In this document: piece after piece, positions 1-12,700 of the stretch
How the letters are laid out: every line of letters starts with the position of its first letter
How positions within the stretch are numbered: the stretch's first letter is position 1
Source of the DNA: Lonicera japonica
Taxonomy: Eukaryota; Streptophyta; Magnoliopsida; Dipsacales; Caprifoliaceae
Reading direction: 5' to 3'
Length of the DNA stretch: 64,000 nt
NCBI GenBank assembly: GCA_021464415.1
Contig: JAKCWG010000690.1
Location: 1 to 64,000, forward strand
Notes under the pieces: model-generated
The model's database searches: none
Told to the model about the DNA's origin: nothing
What the model saw: the letters and a program-made list of their open reading frames with translations, nothing else
Made by a program: the position numbers and the translations under genes

Positions 1-2836
1 TCGACAGCCAACGTCAAACTAAGTCGAATCTTTATGACATGGATAAACGATATAATAGGGTTAATGCTAGGTCGTTGCCCAGAAGCAACGCACTGTATCG
101 CTCGAGTGCAGTGACAAATAAGCAAGGGCCGCTGCATCGCCGCCTGGATGCAGTGAAAAATAAGCAAGGGTTCCCGCATCTTTGTGAACTGGGTGCGGGT
201 AAAGAATCTAGTTCATGAGAGGAGGATTCGTTTTAGGACTTGGAATATAGGCACATTTACAGGAAAATCTATGGAAATAGTTGACACAATGATCAGGAGG
301 AGGATCAATTTCATGTGCCTTCAAGAAACTAAGTGGGTTGGAGCTAAGGCAAAGGAATTAGACACTTCGGTTTTAAGCTCTGGTACACTGCAAGGTTAAA
401 TCGAGAAATAGAGTGGGTATAATTGTCGACAAATGGTGGAAGAAGGACATTGTAGATGTAAAGAGGGTAAGGAGATAGGATCATAGCCCTAAAATTTGTA
501 GTGGAGCAAGACACTTTTAATGTGATCAGTGCTTATGCACCTCAGGTCGGGTGTGAGAAAACACCTCAAGATAAAATTTTGGGAGGACTTGGAAAGCTTG
601 AATCCAGGATATACCAACTTTGAGAAAAGATTTTCCTAGGAGGGGATCTGAATGGGCACGTAGGGAGTTCTTCTGAAAACTATAGGGGGGTGCATGGAGG
701 TTATGGCATTGGGGTAGTAAATACAGAGGAAAAATCTATCCTTGATTTCTCGTCTGCTTATGATCTTACGGTTGCCAATACATGTTTTAAGAAGCGGGAG
801 GGGCATCTCATCACATATAAAAGTGGGACAACATGCTCTCAGATAGATTTCTTCCTCTTTAGGAAAAGAGATAGAAAGAGTTGTTTGGACTGTAAAGTCA
901 TACTTGGAGAGAGCTTGACTACCCAACATAGAGTCCTTGTGATGGATATATGAGTTAAGGGGAAAGGGAAGAAAAGGGGCCAAGGTAAGGTTTCAAGGAT
1001 TAGATGGTGGCATTTGAAGGGTGAAAAACAAAGGATCTTTCAACACAAGGTGCTGGAGGGAGGGTTTTGGGAGGCAAATGGAAACGCAAATAATATGTGG
1101 GACAAGGCGGCCGAGGGGATCAGGAAGATAGCTAAAAAGACGCTGGGTGAATCAAGAGGATGTGGACCTAGGGATAAAGAATCTTGGTGGTGGGATGATA
1201 GTGTACAGATAATGTTAAGGTAAAAAGGAAATGCTTTAAAAGCTTGGTCTTTATATAAGAATGCGGAAAATTGGGAATTTTACAAAAAAGCAAAGAAAAA
1301 GACCAAGAAGGCGGTGAGTGAGTCGAGGACTAAAGCTTTTGATGGATTATACCAATCTTTAGGCACCAAAGATGGGGAAAAAGCTATTTACTACTGGCTA
1401 AAGGTCGTGAGAGGAAGACAAAAGACTTGGATCAAGTGAGATGCATTAAGGACGAAGAAGGTAAAGTTTGGTTAAGGAAAAAAGACATACAAAGAGATGG
1501 AAGAATTATTTTCACAAATTATTTAATGAAGGTTATGAGATTCTAGCATGTGGAGATGAGCTGGATATGCGAGAGGATGACCAAAATTTCACCTTTTATC
1601 GCAGAATTTAAGAAAAGGAAGTGAAAGAAGCATTGAAACGAATGGATAGTGGTAAAGCAGTTGGGCCAGATAGTATACCTATTGAGGTTTGGAAGGGTCT
1701 AGGTGATAAAGGCATTGGTTGGCTCACAAGGTTTTTCAACGAGATATTGAGATCAAAGAAGATGCCGGAAGATTGGAGGAGAAGGCATATGATAGGGTAC
1801 CAAGAGAGATTTTGTGGAAAGCCCTAGAGAAGAAAGGGGTTAGGATTGCCTATATTCGTGTTATCAAGGACATGTATGAGGGAGCTAAGACTAGTGTGAG
1901 AACACATAATGGGTCCACAAAAGATTTTCCTATAACTATAGGACTACACCAAGGGTCGGCTTTGAGCCCTTATCTGTTTACCTTGGTCTTGGATGTACTC
2001 ACGAAACATATTCAAGAGCCAGCACCGCGATGTATGCTATTTGCAGATGATATTGTCCTAGTGGGTGAGTCCAGAGTAGAGCTAAATGGGAAGGTGAAAA
2101 CTTGGAGACAAACTTTAGAAGCGCATGGCTTTCGTTTAAGCAGAAGTAAGACATAATATATGGAAGGCAAGTTCAGTAAAAGGCGGAGCACTCCTAACTT
2201 AGAGGTAAAGTTGGGGACAATGTCATACCACAGTCACTCGGTTTAAGTATCTTGGATCCATTATACAGAAGATGGGAAATAGAGGGAGATGTAAACCACC
2301 GGATTCAACCAGGGTGGTTGAAATGGAGAAGCTTCGGGTGGGTTATGTGATAAAAAGTACCACTCAAGTTAAAAGGAAAATTTTATCGTACTGCGGTTAA
2401 ACAGCGATGTTGTATGGGACTGAGTGTTGGGCGGTCAAAAGCCAATACGAGAATTAAACTAAATGTAGATGAGATGAGAATGTTGAGATGGATGAGTGGC
2501 CAAAAATAGAAAGATAGGATCAGGAATGATACCATCAGAGAGGAGGGTGGGGGTGGCACCTATTGCAGAAAAGATGGTTGAATCTCAACTAAGATGGTTT
2601 GGGCATGTAGGGAGGAGACCAGTAGATGCCGTGGTAAGGAGAGTTGATCATATGGAGGGAAGCCTAATTGTTAGAGGCAGAGGAAGACCGAGAAAAACTA
2701 TAGGTGAAACTATTAAGAAGGATTTAAAGGCAAATGGTTTCACTATAGATATGATTTACGACAGGCTACTATGGCGTCGTTTGATCCATGTAGCCGACCC
2801 CACCTAGTGGGAAAAGGCTTGTTGTTGTTGTTGTAT
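1..2836 (+). mobile_element. Decayed RTE-type LINE (non-LTR retrotransposon), 5' end outside the window
   Basis: Fragments of one LINE protein read left to right in different frames. An apurinic endonuclease start (about 210-400, with RTWNIGTFTGK and CLQETKWVG) is followed by more endonuclease (690-950). The reverse transcriptase begins at 1621 (SGKAVGPDSIPIEVWK) and resumes at about 1785 ([17 protein letters not shown]). It contains [16 protein letters not shown] and the catalytic [10 protein letters not shown]-terminal piece (about 2470-2807) carries RWFGHVGRRP and RGRGRPRK. The 3' end is a TTG microsatellite (2820-2834), typical of plant RTE elements. Stops and frameshifts are frequent, so it is inactive. 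About 85 codons of the RT are missing at 1780-1787. No target duplication can be checked because the 5' end is off the window. It probably sits in the first intron of the aquaporin gene that follows. Confidence 0.9.
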
Positions 2837-2844
2837 ATATGCAG

Positions 2845-3494
2845 AAAAGATGTACATGGAAACTGCCCCCACAGCATCAGGATTGATAGTTATCGCGCTT
2901 GCACATGCACTCGCCCTTTTTGCCGCAGTTGCCTCCAGCATGAACGTGTCAGGCGGCCACATCAATCCAGTTGTCACCTTCGGTGCTCTAGTTGGCGGGA
3001 GGATCTCCGTAGTGCGTGCTGTTTACTACTGGGTCGCTCAATTACTGGGCGCCGTCCTAGCCTCGCTCCTTTTGAGGCTAGGCACCGTTGGCTTTGCAGT
3101 AGCCGCTGGTGAGGGTAACTTGAATGCCTTATTAATGGAGATAGTGTTGACTTTTGGGCTGGTATATACTGTTTACGCAACCGCAATTGACCCGAGGAGG
3201 GGTAGTTTGGGGACAATTGCGCCTTTAGCGATTGCGTTTGTAGTGGGGGCAAATATACTGGTGGGAGGACCGTTTGAAGGGGCGTCGATGAATCCAGCGA
3301 GGGCATTTGGGCCGGCGTTGGTGGGGTGGAGGTGGAGGAACCATTGGATATATTGGGTGGGGCCGTTTATTGGGGCAGCGATAGCTGGGGTGATCTACGA
3401 GTTCGGAGTTATAGAAGCGGAGGTTCCACACCATACACACCACCAGAGAGGGCTTGTGTTTCGTTTTGGCTTAGTAATGAATGAATACATGTGA
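2845..3494 (+). CDS. Tonoplast aquaporin, TIP3 (alpha-TIP) type; last exon only
   Basis: Major intrinsic protein, a water channel of the vacuolar (protein-storage vacuole) membrane. Visible features are the H2 histidine in ALAHALALF, the first pore loop as [19 protein letters not shown], the [10 protein letters not shown] helix, [19 protein letters not shown], and the second loop [22 protein letters not shown]. The second loop supplies Ala and Arg of the selectivity filter; this H/A/R set and the overall wording match TIP3. A readable acceptor (gcag, 2841-2844) precedes AAAAG-ATG, so the ATG at 2850 is probably internal. The first exon, with the N-terminus and first membrane span, should lie upstream beyond the LINE and the window. 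Odd points: the first NPA box is NPV, and the C-terminus (after HTHHQ) does not look like the usual TIP ending. It could be a live gene with a LINE in intron 1 or a decaying one; the visible frame has no stop. Confidence 0.85.
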
Positions 3495-4199
3495 TGGTGA
3501 GACCTTCTGGTTTGGTTTATTGTTCCTCAGGCTGTCATTTGAATTCCTGTTTCTTTAACACACCTGAACACATGGTCTGTTTTTAACATGAAACATTGAC
3601 ACTTTTGACTTCACTCTGCAGAAAAAATGTACGTGATAGAGAAATGAATTGATTTAATTTGAGGAAAGACCAAAGGCTATAGTCCTCGGTGTGCAAACAG
3701 GCGTCAAAAGTATTTTATAATTATTAGAATGCAACCACTTGTTTTTATTCTCTTCCGGTTTTCGATTTACCTCTAATTTACATCTACTTTTTGTCGTAGT
3801 TTCCCAGGTGGCCTGATCGAGTTCCAAATTAAGCATAGTTTGTTTTATAAAAGGAAAATTAATTCATTTGTTCTTTTTGTGGGAGTAAAAAATTAAAGAT
3901 TTTATTATTTTTTTTTTTTTTTGTGTCGGTAAAGCATGGGAAATAGTTTAATAGGGGTATTATTGTCCAAAATTTTTGTAATAAATATTAGAAAATAACA
4001 AAGGAAAATCATTTTCATGAGTTTTGAGAGGAATAACTTTACTCCATATTTCCCCTTCTTTTAGAAAAGTATTTCTAGAATTTGTGTTTATCAAACAAAG
4101 GAGATAAAAACTTTTCTTTTTTGAGTGTTCAAATCCACAAACCAAATGAGTCCTTAGAGTAATGTCCTTTGCCAGCAAGACCAATCTAAATAAATAAAT
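3495..4199. other. Aquaporin 3' flank and AT-rich intergenic DNA
   Basis: Probable 3' UTR of the aquaporin followed by AT-rich sequence. No coding potential or element termini were recognised. Confidence 0.5.
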
Positions 4200-4452
4200 T
4201 AATCAAAAGGTTAAAAATGATTATTTGTAACGTTAATGTTAATAAGCTATTAGATTAAACTTATACTCACACCAAAATGTCAAATCATTAAAAGATTCAC
4301 TTGCGTATAAAATATATGCATTAACTTTCTCTCTCTACCACATATTTGAAACTTATTAATTTGTATCATTAAATATCAAGTTTGATTAAAAAAAATATTC
4401 TTAAAAAGTATAAATATTTAATGGTTAAAAATATATATGTTATGGTATATCT
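4200..4452. repeat. Direct duplication, first (uninterrupted) copy
   Basis: A segment of about 250 bp beginning near TAATCAAAAGGTTAAAAATG is repeated in the same orientation from about 4491. The second copy follows the first to CATATTT at 4640, breaks for 1127 bp, and resumes at 5769 with GAAACATATTAATC. This copy therefore serves as the empty site for the insertion at 4641-5767. Confidence 0.75.
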
Positions 4453-4640
4453 TATATTATAAATACCATTTTTGAGCAAAAATAAGTAAACTAATCAAAA
4501 CGTTAAAAATGAATGTTTATGGTGTTAATGTTAACAAGTCATTGAATCAAACTTATATTCACATCAAGATGTAAAATTATTTAAAAAACCACTCACACAC
4601 AAAAATATATGCACTAATTTTCTTTCTCTACGGCATATTT

Positions 4641-5767
4641 GGTGTGTGTACAATCCAATCCGCTCAAACCAGCCAATCTAATATTGATTGAATTCAGTAA
4701 AACTAGTGGATTGGATTGGTTTGCGTCTTAGAAAACCGACCAAACATTGGACCGGTTTGGTTATCATCTTCGTAAAACCAATGTCAAACCAATCCAATCC
4801 AACCTCAATTAAAAATAGCACTTGTCCCCACGTAATTAGTTATTGTACACTAAGTTAGTAATATAGACCGCGCTACACGTTATTATTGCTACATGTATAA
4901 AAAAAAACTAATAAATAAACCCTAATTTTCTTCTCTTTTATTTTACTTTCGGGTTTGCACAATTCAGTTAATCGAACCGAGTGGTTAAACTATCGACTGA
5001 ACCGAATTTTTGGTTTTACGCTTAAGTTCAACCGAACTGAACCGTCAAAACGGCTAAAATCGATCAGGGTCAATTGGGGTAGTCGGTTTGGACCTTGGGC
5101 CTAAATTATTGTTTTGGGCCATAGGTTTATATTATTTGAAAAAATTTATATGTTTTTCTCTCCCTTGTGTCTTCTTTTTTTGTTGATTATTTGGGTATTT
5201 TTTCCTCTTAAATATTTATTATTGTTGGAATTTCGTTTTACTAATTTAACCTATATTATTTTAAAGAAAATAACTCATTAGTTAAATACACAGAACCACT
5301 AAAAATGTAATTAGTGTACTAGTCAGTTCAGTTTTTGTCGGTTTTATACACTAAAAAAGCGATAACCGTACCAACCTACTTCGACTGTCCGATTTTTTAA
5401 CAGAACCGAACCGCAAAACTTGAAAAACCACTCGGTTCAGTTCGATTTTTTCGATTTTCTAAACACCCCTAATTTTACTAATGAATTATATTTTTAATAT
5501 GAAATGACTTAATTGAGATTTTTATTTTAGTAATGAAAGGAATATTTTATTTATATTGTCTTGGCTCTTAAGAAATTGATTGGATTTGTTTTCAATGTTA
5601 TTGAAACTTATATAACTCTTACACAAAAGACATTGATTTCAAACCAATTCAATCCAAGTTGATCCAAAGTCAACTTGGATTGAATTGGATTCTAAAATAT
5701 AAAATCATGTTAAATTAGATTATTAGTGGATTGTAATAAATATATTAGTTTTGAACCGATGCACACC
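4641..5767. mobile_element. hAT-like non-autonomous element (outer of a nested pair)
   Basis: The left end is GGTGTGTGTAC and the right end ATGCACACC, so the termini are inverted (GGTGTG-CACACC). Both ends carry subterminal runs of AAACCAATCCAATCC type in opposite orientation. There is no coding sequence. The insertion point is fixed by comparison with the unbroken copy at 4200-4452. The expected 8-bp target duplication is no longer exact (GCATATTT against TCAACTTG). Confidence 0.6.
4948..5471. mobile_element. hAT MITE with 8-bp target duplication (inner element)
   Basis: The element is flanked by a perfect 8-bp direct repeat ATTTTACT (4940-4947 and 5472-5479), the hallmark size of hAT insertions. 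The right terminus is AAACACCCCTA; the left has decayed to TTCGGGTTTG. Internally both ends carry GAACCGAGTGGTT in inverted orientation. It has no protein. The right terminus is the same as in the element at 35345-37115, so both belong to one family. Confidence 0.75.
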
Positions 5768-5920
5768 TCAACTTGAAACATATTAATCTATATCATTAAA
5801 TATCAAGTTTGATAAAAAATATATATATACATATTATTCTCAAAAGGTATAAATATTTAATGGTTAAAAAATATATATGCAATGGTGTACCTTAATCATA
5901 TAGCCTTGGATATCTTTTAT

Positions 5921-6075
5921 ACACACAATAAGAAATCGAATTTTAATAAAATTTATATATACACAATAAGAATTCGGATTTAATAAAATTTATATATACA
6001 CACAATAAGAATTCAAATTTTAATAAAATTTGTATACACACAATAAGAATTAAGATTTTAATAAAATTTATATAA
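5921..6075. repeat. Tandem array, about four copies of a 37-42 bp unit
   Basis: The unit reads approximately ACACACAATAAGAATTCG followed by ATTTTAATAAAATTTATAT. Copies begin near 5921, 5961, 5998 and 6035 and differ by a few bases. No coding role is seen. The flanking stretch up to 6700 shows nothing else recognisable. Confidence 0.75.
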
Positions 6076-6708
6076 TTAAAATCTACTAATCAAGATGGCA
6101 TTGAATTTAATTTGTTAAACCAAAACTTTTATAAGATTAAAAGTGCCATTAAACAATGCCATCCAATCCAATCTATTTTAGTTCTCCAGCATGACTGAAC
6201 TTCTGAGTCAATTGTTCAAAACTCTCTACATCTTATGTTTCAATTGTTCAAAACTCTTTACAATAGGCTAGACAGTATGTTCAAAATTAAATACCTAATT
6301 AAATTTGGCCTCTATTAGATTGGTAATATATTATTTATCTCATTACTTAGATCTCATTTAATTCACCGTGCCAAATGGCATGAGCATACCCTAGTCACTA
6401 TGATAGAAATGTCTGTCTCCACTAAGATTACAATGATATCCAAGTTTGAATTTTTCTACAAATAGCATAATAACTCGGAACTAGTACAAACATTTAAGAA
6501 CAGCAAAGAGGCAAAAGCGAGTGGACCTATAACTTCAGCTGAGAGGAACATGTTGGATTCATCCTAAATATCGCACTTCCTAAGCCTACAAATCCATTTT
6601 GCAATCCGAAAACTGAAGAAGTTGATTAAGAAAAAAAATTACATGACAGCAGCTTAAATTGTGAATCAAAGACAAGAATATTCGAAATAAAAATAATAAC
6701 ACACTTCT

Positions 6709-9700
6709 TCAGGGCTTCCAGAGTTTCATGGTGCAGTCTTCACCATATGTAGCCACAAGGTTCCTGTGGGGATGGTGAGTGATCCCAATTACATCCTTCT
6801 CATGCACCTGCTCCCCATTCCATTAACAAAGCCACGTATTAGCGCACATAATAAATACAACAACTATCTTTGTTCATCATATGCACAAAACTTTTAACTG
6901 ATTATCATAACAAACAAAAAACCCGCTAAACTCTACCTTCATTAAATGCTCAAGCTTGCCAGATTGGTGGCTGAAGCAGTACATATTTCTGCATATTGAG
7001 TTTTACAAGTTAGTAACTCAAAACAAAACCGACAGATGCTTAATCTTAACTACACCAGATCCTCTAGCAGGCTTCCCATTTACGTCTAGCCGACATATTG
7101 GTATTAATCTGCACTTAGGAGAGTAGTATGCTTAAAAGAGCTTTGTTGAAGGCACACCTGTCTTCGCCAACACAGTAGATCCATTCTCCTTTCGGTGAAA
7201 AACAAGCAGCCGCAAAATCTCCACCTTCCCTTTACCAGATGAAAAGCTCTTTACAACCTGTATCCCAAGAAGCAAATTACAACATTATCACACAACTTCA
7301 TGCCTCCAATTAACCCTTCTTTTCAAGGTTATGATGAACAAATAGGAAAATTACCTATCCTTGGAGTGTCATGAGATATATCGATGAAGTCTTGTTACAC
7401 ACAATAATGTGATCTGTGTTTTTCGGGAAAAGATGAACAGAATTTACTGATGCATCACCTCCCTAACCATAAGCCAAGAAGAGAATTTGGCCATTAGAGA
7501 CAGAGAAATGAAACCAGAATGGAAAGTGCTATATATAATCCACATGAGATGCACTATTATGAGAAAACAAATACCCTTAAAGGTGGAGGTGGCTTAAATG
7601 TCTGCAGGCACTCTTTAGTCTTCACGTCCCAAACCTATACAAAGCATATATAATGAATTATGCCCCCAACTCAACTTTATCAAAGAACCATCACAGAGAT
7701 AGAGGTGGATAGGTACCTTGACTGTACAATCACTGGATGCAGTAATGACCCGAACTCCATCACTAGTAAAAATGGCATCATTCACATAAGATGAATGGCC
7801 GCGGAATTCCTTTAACAACTTTCCAGACTTCAATCCATGGATTCTTGACCAAAAAAATGCAGAAAATAAAACCTAAGTTTAGTAAACAAACAGAGTCGGA
7901 GCAGCTGTTAATTGATGTGTTAAAAATTTATAAATCAAATAACAATCAACAAAGACTAAAAGTTCATTAAAAGTATGGACGAAGGTTGCATTAAACCTTG
8001 CAGTTCCATCAAATGACGTGCTTAACAGCTGAGTTCCATCTCGAGAAAAGACAAGACTAGTGACACCCTGAGAAGGTGCACGTTCAAGACGGCGCAAGCA
8101 TTGACCAGTCCTTATGCGCCAAACCTATAAAAATGCATTTCAAATCAAGGCAAGATACTCAATGGTAAATGTCAGTGAGATATTGATAATATTTTTCTCA
8201 TGGCATTTTTCCATATCCAGTGCCCCAGAGTTTGCATCCTTTTCTAAGAGCAATGAAATAGATATTCCAATGTTGCTGAAACACAATTGAATGATATTCT
8301 GAAACTCATTCTTGTTCTAAGTTTGGTAATACTGATTGTCAAATTTATTTCCGAGTGCGAAAGATTGATCCTATACAGGACTGTATTTTCTTAATTTACT
8401 ACACATAGCTTTTGTCATGACTTCGACCGCTATTAAAGTTTTTGAGGTGGATAATAAAAGCAAAGTTAAGGACATGATTTAGTAGGAGAACATTTTGATC
8501 TTCTTGATGGGTTGAGTAATTGAATCACTAACTGGGACTACAGATTTCAGAGTACATTTTCCGTCCAACTTATTAGAAAGAATACGTCAGAATGCTCATC
8601 GTACCTCTTAAAATCTAAATATCTTTACTTTTTTTCTTTTCCCCCCTCTTTTCTGCTCATTAAAAGTGACTTCACATTTTTCCGTTCTTAATTCATACAA
8701 ATGTCAAGATAACAGTTATAGATACACGAGTAGCACTTACTTTAATTTTTCCGTCTTGTGAGCCAGATGCAAGCATCTCTGAATCTCTACTAAAATCAAC
8801 ACAAAGAACAGCATCCTCGTGCATCATAAATGTTTCCTGCAAAAGTTAATTACATCAATTTCAGCATCAATACAAGAGAGTACTCCTAAAGTCTTACCTT
8901 TTGGAGTGAGAATAATCTAACAAAATCATCCAATTTATACGAGGGATCCAAATCTGAGCAAGTGCCAATTTTTGACAAAGCTTCAACCCAAACAATGCCA
9001 TTTTTGACAAAGCTTCAACCCAAACAATGCCAATATCAGAAAATTAAATATTCTGTTGAACTACAAAAATAACTGAAGGGAGTAACATTATATAAATAAC
9101 ACAGCAATAAATCATATTAAACAATTGGAATTAAAAAAATAAAAATTAAGAATTCCTTCAGACATGGGCCATTTATGATGTAACAAAAACAGGTGGACAT
9201 GGCGACATTATTATAAAAGAAAAATTATGGGAAAAAAAGTACAAGGAGGACGAGCAGAAGAACAGATAAAACTCACTTCAGCCTGATACTGAAGATCCTT
9301 CTTCAGTTTCCCGCTTATGTGATCCCAAACCTGGTGGTGGGCACAGAAGTTTAAGTAGCAAATGAAAATCAATTGTTTTAACTATAGCAAAGGTATCTCG
9401 TAGTGATGGTATGTACCTCAATAAATCCATCAACAGAACAAGAAACAAGGAACTGTCCATCTGGTGAAAACCGAGCACATTCTGGGTGACTTTTTCCCAA
9501 ACTGCAGAGGAACAGCACCAGTAAAATTGATAAATGTTTGGGCTGGCAAGATTTATTCTTTTCTCTTCATAGATAACAATTATTAAGCACTAAACAATCC
9601 AAACACGAAAGTAAATGCAGAACTGGCTGAACTGCAGACTTTTAAGTTTTATCTGACTGCAGAACATAATGAATACAAAGAATTCTATTGTTCCAAGCAG

Positions 9701-12700
9701 AAAATGAAATGATCCTCTTTCCCTTCTTATGATACTTTCTGTATAATATCAGCAAAATCGGCCGTAGAAATCTCACATAGGAGCTGTACACCTTTGATGA
9801 TGGCAAAATCATAAATATGAGTGAGAAATATCTTTAACCCCCACAGGCCAACACCATGAAATTGCAATAAAATTACTTCGTCAATTACTTGTACCTTCTT
9901 AAGCAGTCGGTAGACATAGTGATTCTGTACTCCCAGTGTGCATCTAGAACACATTGCCATCAATCTAAATAACTTATTTTTTTCCATTTTTACCATTAAC
10001 TCCAAAGTCAAGCAAGACTTCATAAATTAGCAATAATGGAGAAAAAAACTTGAACTTTGTCGTAAAGGTATAAGGGTAAAAGAATTTGAAGTGTTACATG
10101 CTTTTCTATCATCTACCTTCTAAAAGGTTGAACTCAACTTCACATAAGTATAAGAAATACTACAACTGAAAAAGTTGAGTAGATAGAAACAAAAGAAGGA
10201 AATAACGAAGTCATTTATGTCTGCTGGGGACTTTAAACTATGCATCTTGTTAGTGAACAAGTGAAGGATCTGTAATATTAATTTCAGAGAGAGAGTAAAT
10301 GTAACAGAAAGTTTAGTCCAGTACTTCCAGCACAATACAAATATTCCTACTGCAATTCTAATATAGGCCTGGTTTATGGATAAAGTCACGTTCATTCCTC
10401 TTTTTTAATTATTAACATTTTATCAACTAGTTTAATGCTCTTCCCCCAAAGTGTTTATCATAAATAACAAAGAACTATCACAAGAAAAACTAAAATTCAA
10501 TACACAACCTGTGCAAAATCACAATCAGTGCAATGGATTCAGCAAAGTGCAGATCTTATGGATATTGTTTGAACTGAGATATTTATAAAATTTACCTTGA
10601 TGGTATGCCCAAGAGCGGTTGGATACATATCATCTACATCTTGTTTCATAGCAGCTGTTCCTCGGAACAAATCAAACTGTGTTCCAGGAGGAAGTAACCC
10701 TGGCAGAGCCAAATGAAGAATCCTTGTCAGTATATAACTGGCCTCAAAAGAAGGCAATTTCTAGAAAAATATCAAATTGGCAGAAGATATATCTAATTAT
10801 CATATTTAGTGAAAAAGGATGCATGTGTACATATATATGTATAATGTTGATCAGTTTCTAAAAAAGGCCTCAACAGATTGGACAACCATTGCTTTTCGAG
10901 GCAGATGATTATCTTTATTAGTCTTTTAAGACAAGAAACTTCATACATACTAAACTTGAAGTTGATTGATTATTGTTTATCCTCTTTCACTTACAACTAA
11001 GCAAAGAGAAACACATGACAGCTGTTGTTCCTATTATATATACACGAGAGTTGGCATAAACATTAATATATAAACGACATAGTGAATGTAACCTTGGTGC
11101 TGCTGCCACTTCAGAGCCTGACCAATTAGAGCCATTAGACGTGATGGTGGAACCACAGAAACTTCCGCAGCAACAGCTGAAAAGTGCAACAAGTAAAAGG
11201 CTAGAAAAATCAAGAAAACAGGCAGAAAAAATGACCTTTGAAAGTTCCATGCCATTACATGCAAGATAAAAAAAAAAAAAAAAACAAAAAAAAACACGCG
11301 ATATTGTGCTGCCAAATTGTAAAGAGAAAGTCTTCCAGTAACATATCAATATTAAATCCGTGCATATATCATTCAGATTTTTATTAATCTGTAAAGCTTG
11401 TGCATTAATTTGATTAGCAGAAAGGGGTACCTTGGGCAATTTGAGAGCGTCTTTTCTCTTTTGTTGAATCTTGATAAGCCTATAAATATTGTGCACACCA
11501 TTAGTTTTTCAAAAGGCATTATTTATTGAGATAGAAACTTAACTACATTACAGATATCATGATGATTTAGAAGTGACAGTCCAAAAAATTGTAAGGTGAA
11601 CATCATTCTTATTATACTATTTGTAGTCCTGCACTCTTGCCCATGCACAGAATATGTAAGATAAATGCGTACAACAAACTAAAAGGTTAAAAATGGAAGA
11701 CCAGAACAATGAACAAAAAATTGTTTGCAATTTGAAGAAGAATCCTAACCTCATGTGGATCAAAATAAGTTCGAACTAGAAGATGCTCGAGTCGCAAGTA
11801 TCTTTCAGGTTGCTCCTGTTTCATTACACCCATAGCCTGGGTCTACCTTAGTATAGCCCGTGTCCAATTCTCGAAGTTCAGTCATCTCCAAAACAATCTA
11901 CAACATGCAGAAAGGGAGAGGGGGGAGAGAGAGAAACATAAATACATGCAAAAAGAACAAAGCCAAACAACATAGACCTGCTAATCTACTGCAGTATTTC
12001 TGCAAAATTTTCTTCCATAGCAATGTTCACCATCAATTTGTAACTCAAAATCCTTCAAGTGATCTTTATAATTGGTTTAATTCTCATCTCCTAAAAATAC
12101 CCCTTCTGGGATACTTTGTTGTATAATACTACAATTCTCACCATAGATTTTGCCGCATCTGATTCGGGTTGCCAGACCGTCTACGTGTCCTAATTTCTAT
12201 GCAATATTTCTTTACTGACGTGAAGTAAAAATATTCAGAGGTGTGTCTTATCATTGTTAGCTTAGCATGCTATTCATCAAACACACGGAAGCACTTCCGT
12301 TTGCAATGGTGCTCGCAGACGGGAAAGGGGGTGAAGTTTAGGAGGCAAGCATACAATAAGGCTTCACAACACAAAATGAAGGACACCATAAAGGAGATAA
12401 CAGGAATGCTATTTCTCAGTCAGTCATGTCATGTTTTACATACCTGCTCGTACAAATCCTCTAGTGTCTTCCTAGGGAGCTTAAGTTGTGCAACTTGAGG
12501 CAATATTGAATCCCACCTTCCACTATTAATATCTGCTACAAATGTTTCAAGGCTGTCAACCGTATTCAGTGACACTTGGCACTCACTTTGTAATGTCTGG
12601 AAAGTTTGATGCAAAGAATTTTCTTTGCAAAATTGAAGAACTATCTTAATCACACTGCAAGAAAAGTAAATACTACGTCAGGTGTCTTGGTGTTTTCATG

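Larger units (their letters stand above)
4491..5892. repeat. Direct duplication, second copy, split by a transposon
   Basis: The left part is 4491-4640 and the right part about 5769-5892. Joined, they match 4200-4452 over its whole length, including the closing run TATAAATATTTAATGGTTAA. The interruption is the hAT-like element at 4641-5767. Confidence 0.7.

Noticed and set aside
11034..11315. 93-codon minus-strand frame starting upstream of SMU1 exon 5
   Set aside because: It is SMU1 exon 5 extended into both introns; covered by the pseudogene entry.
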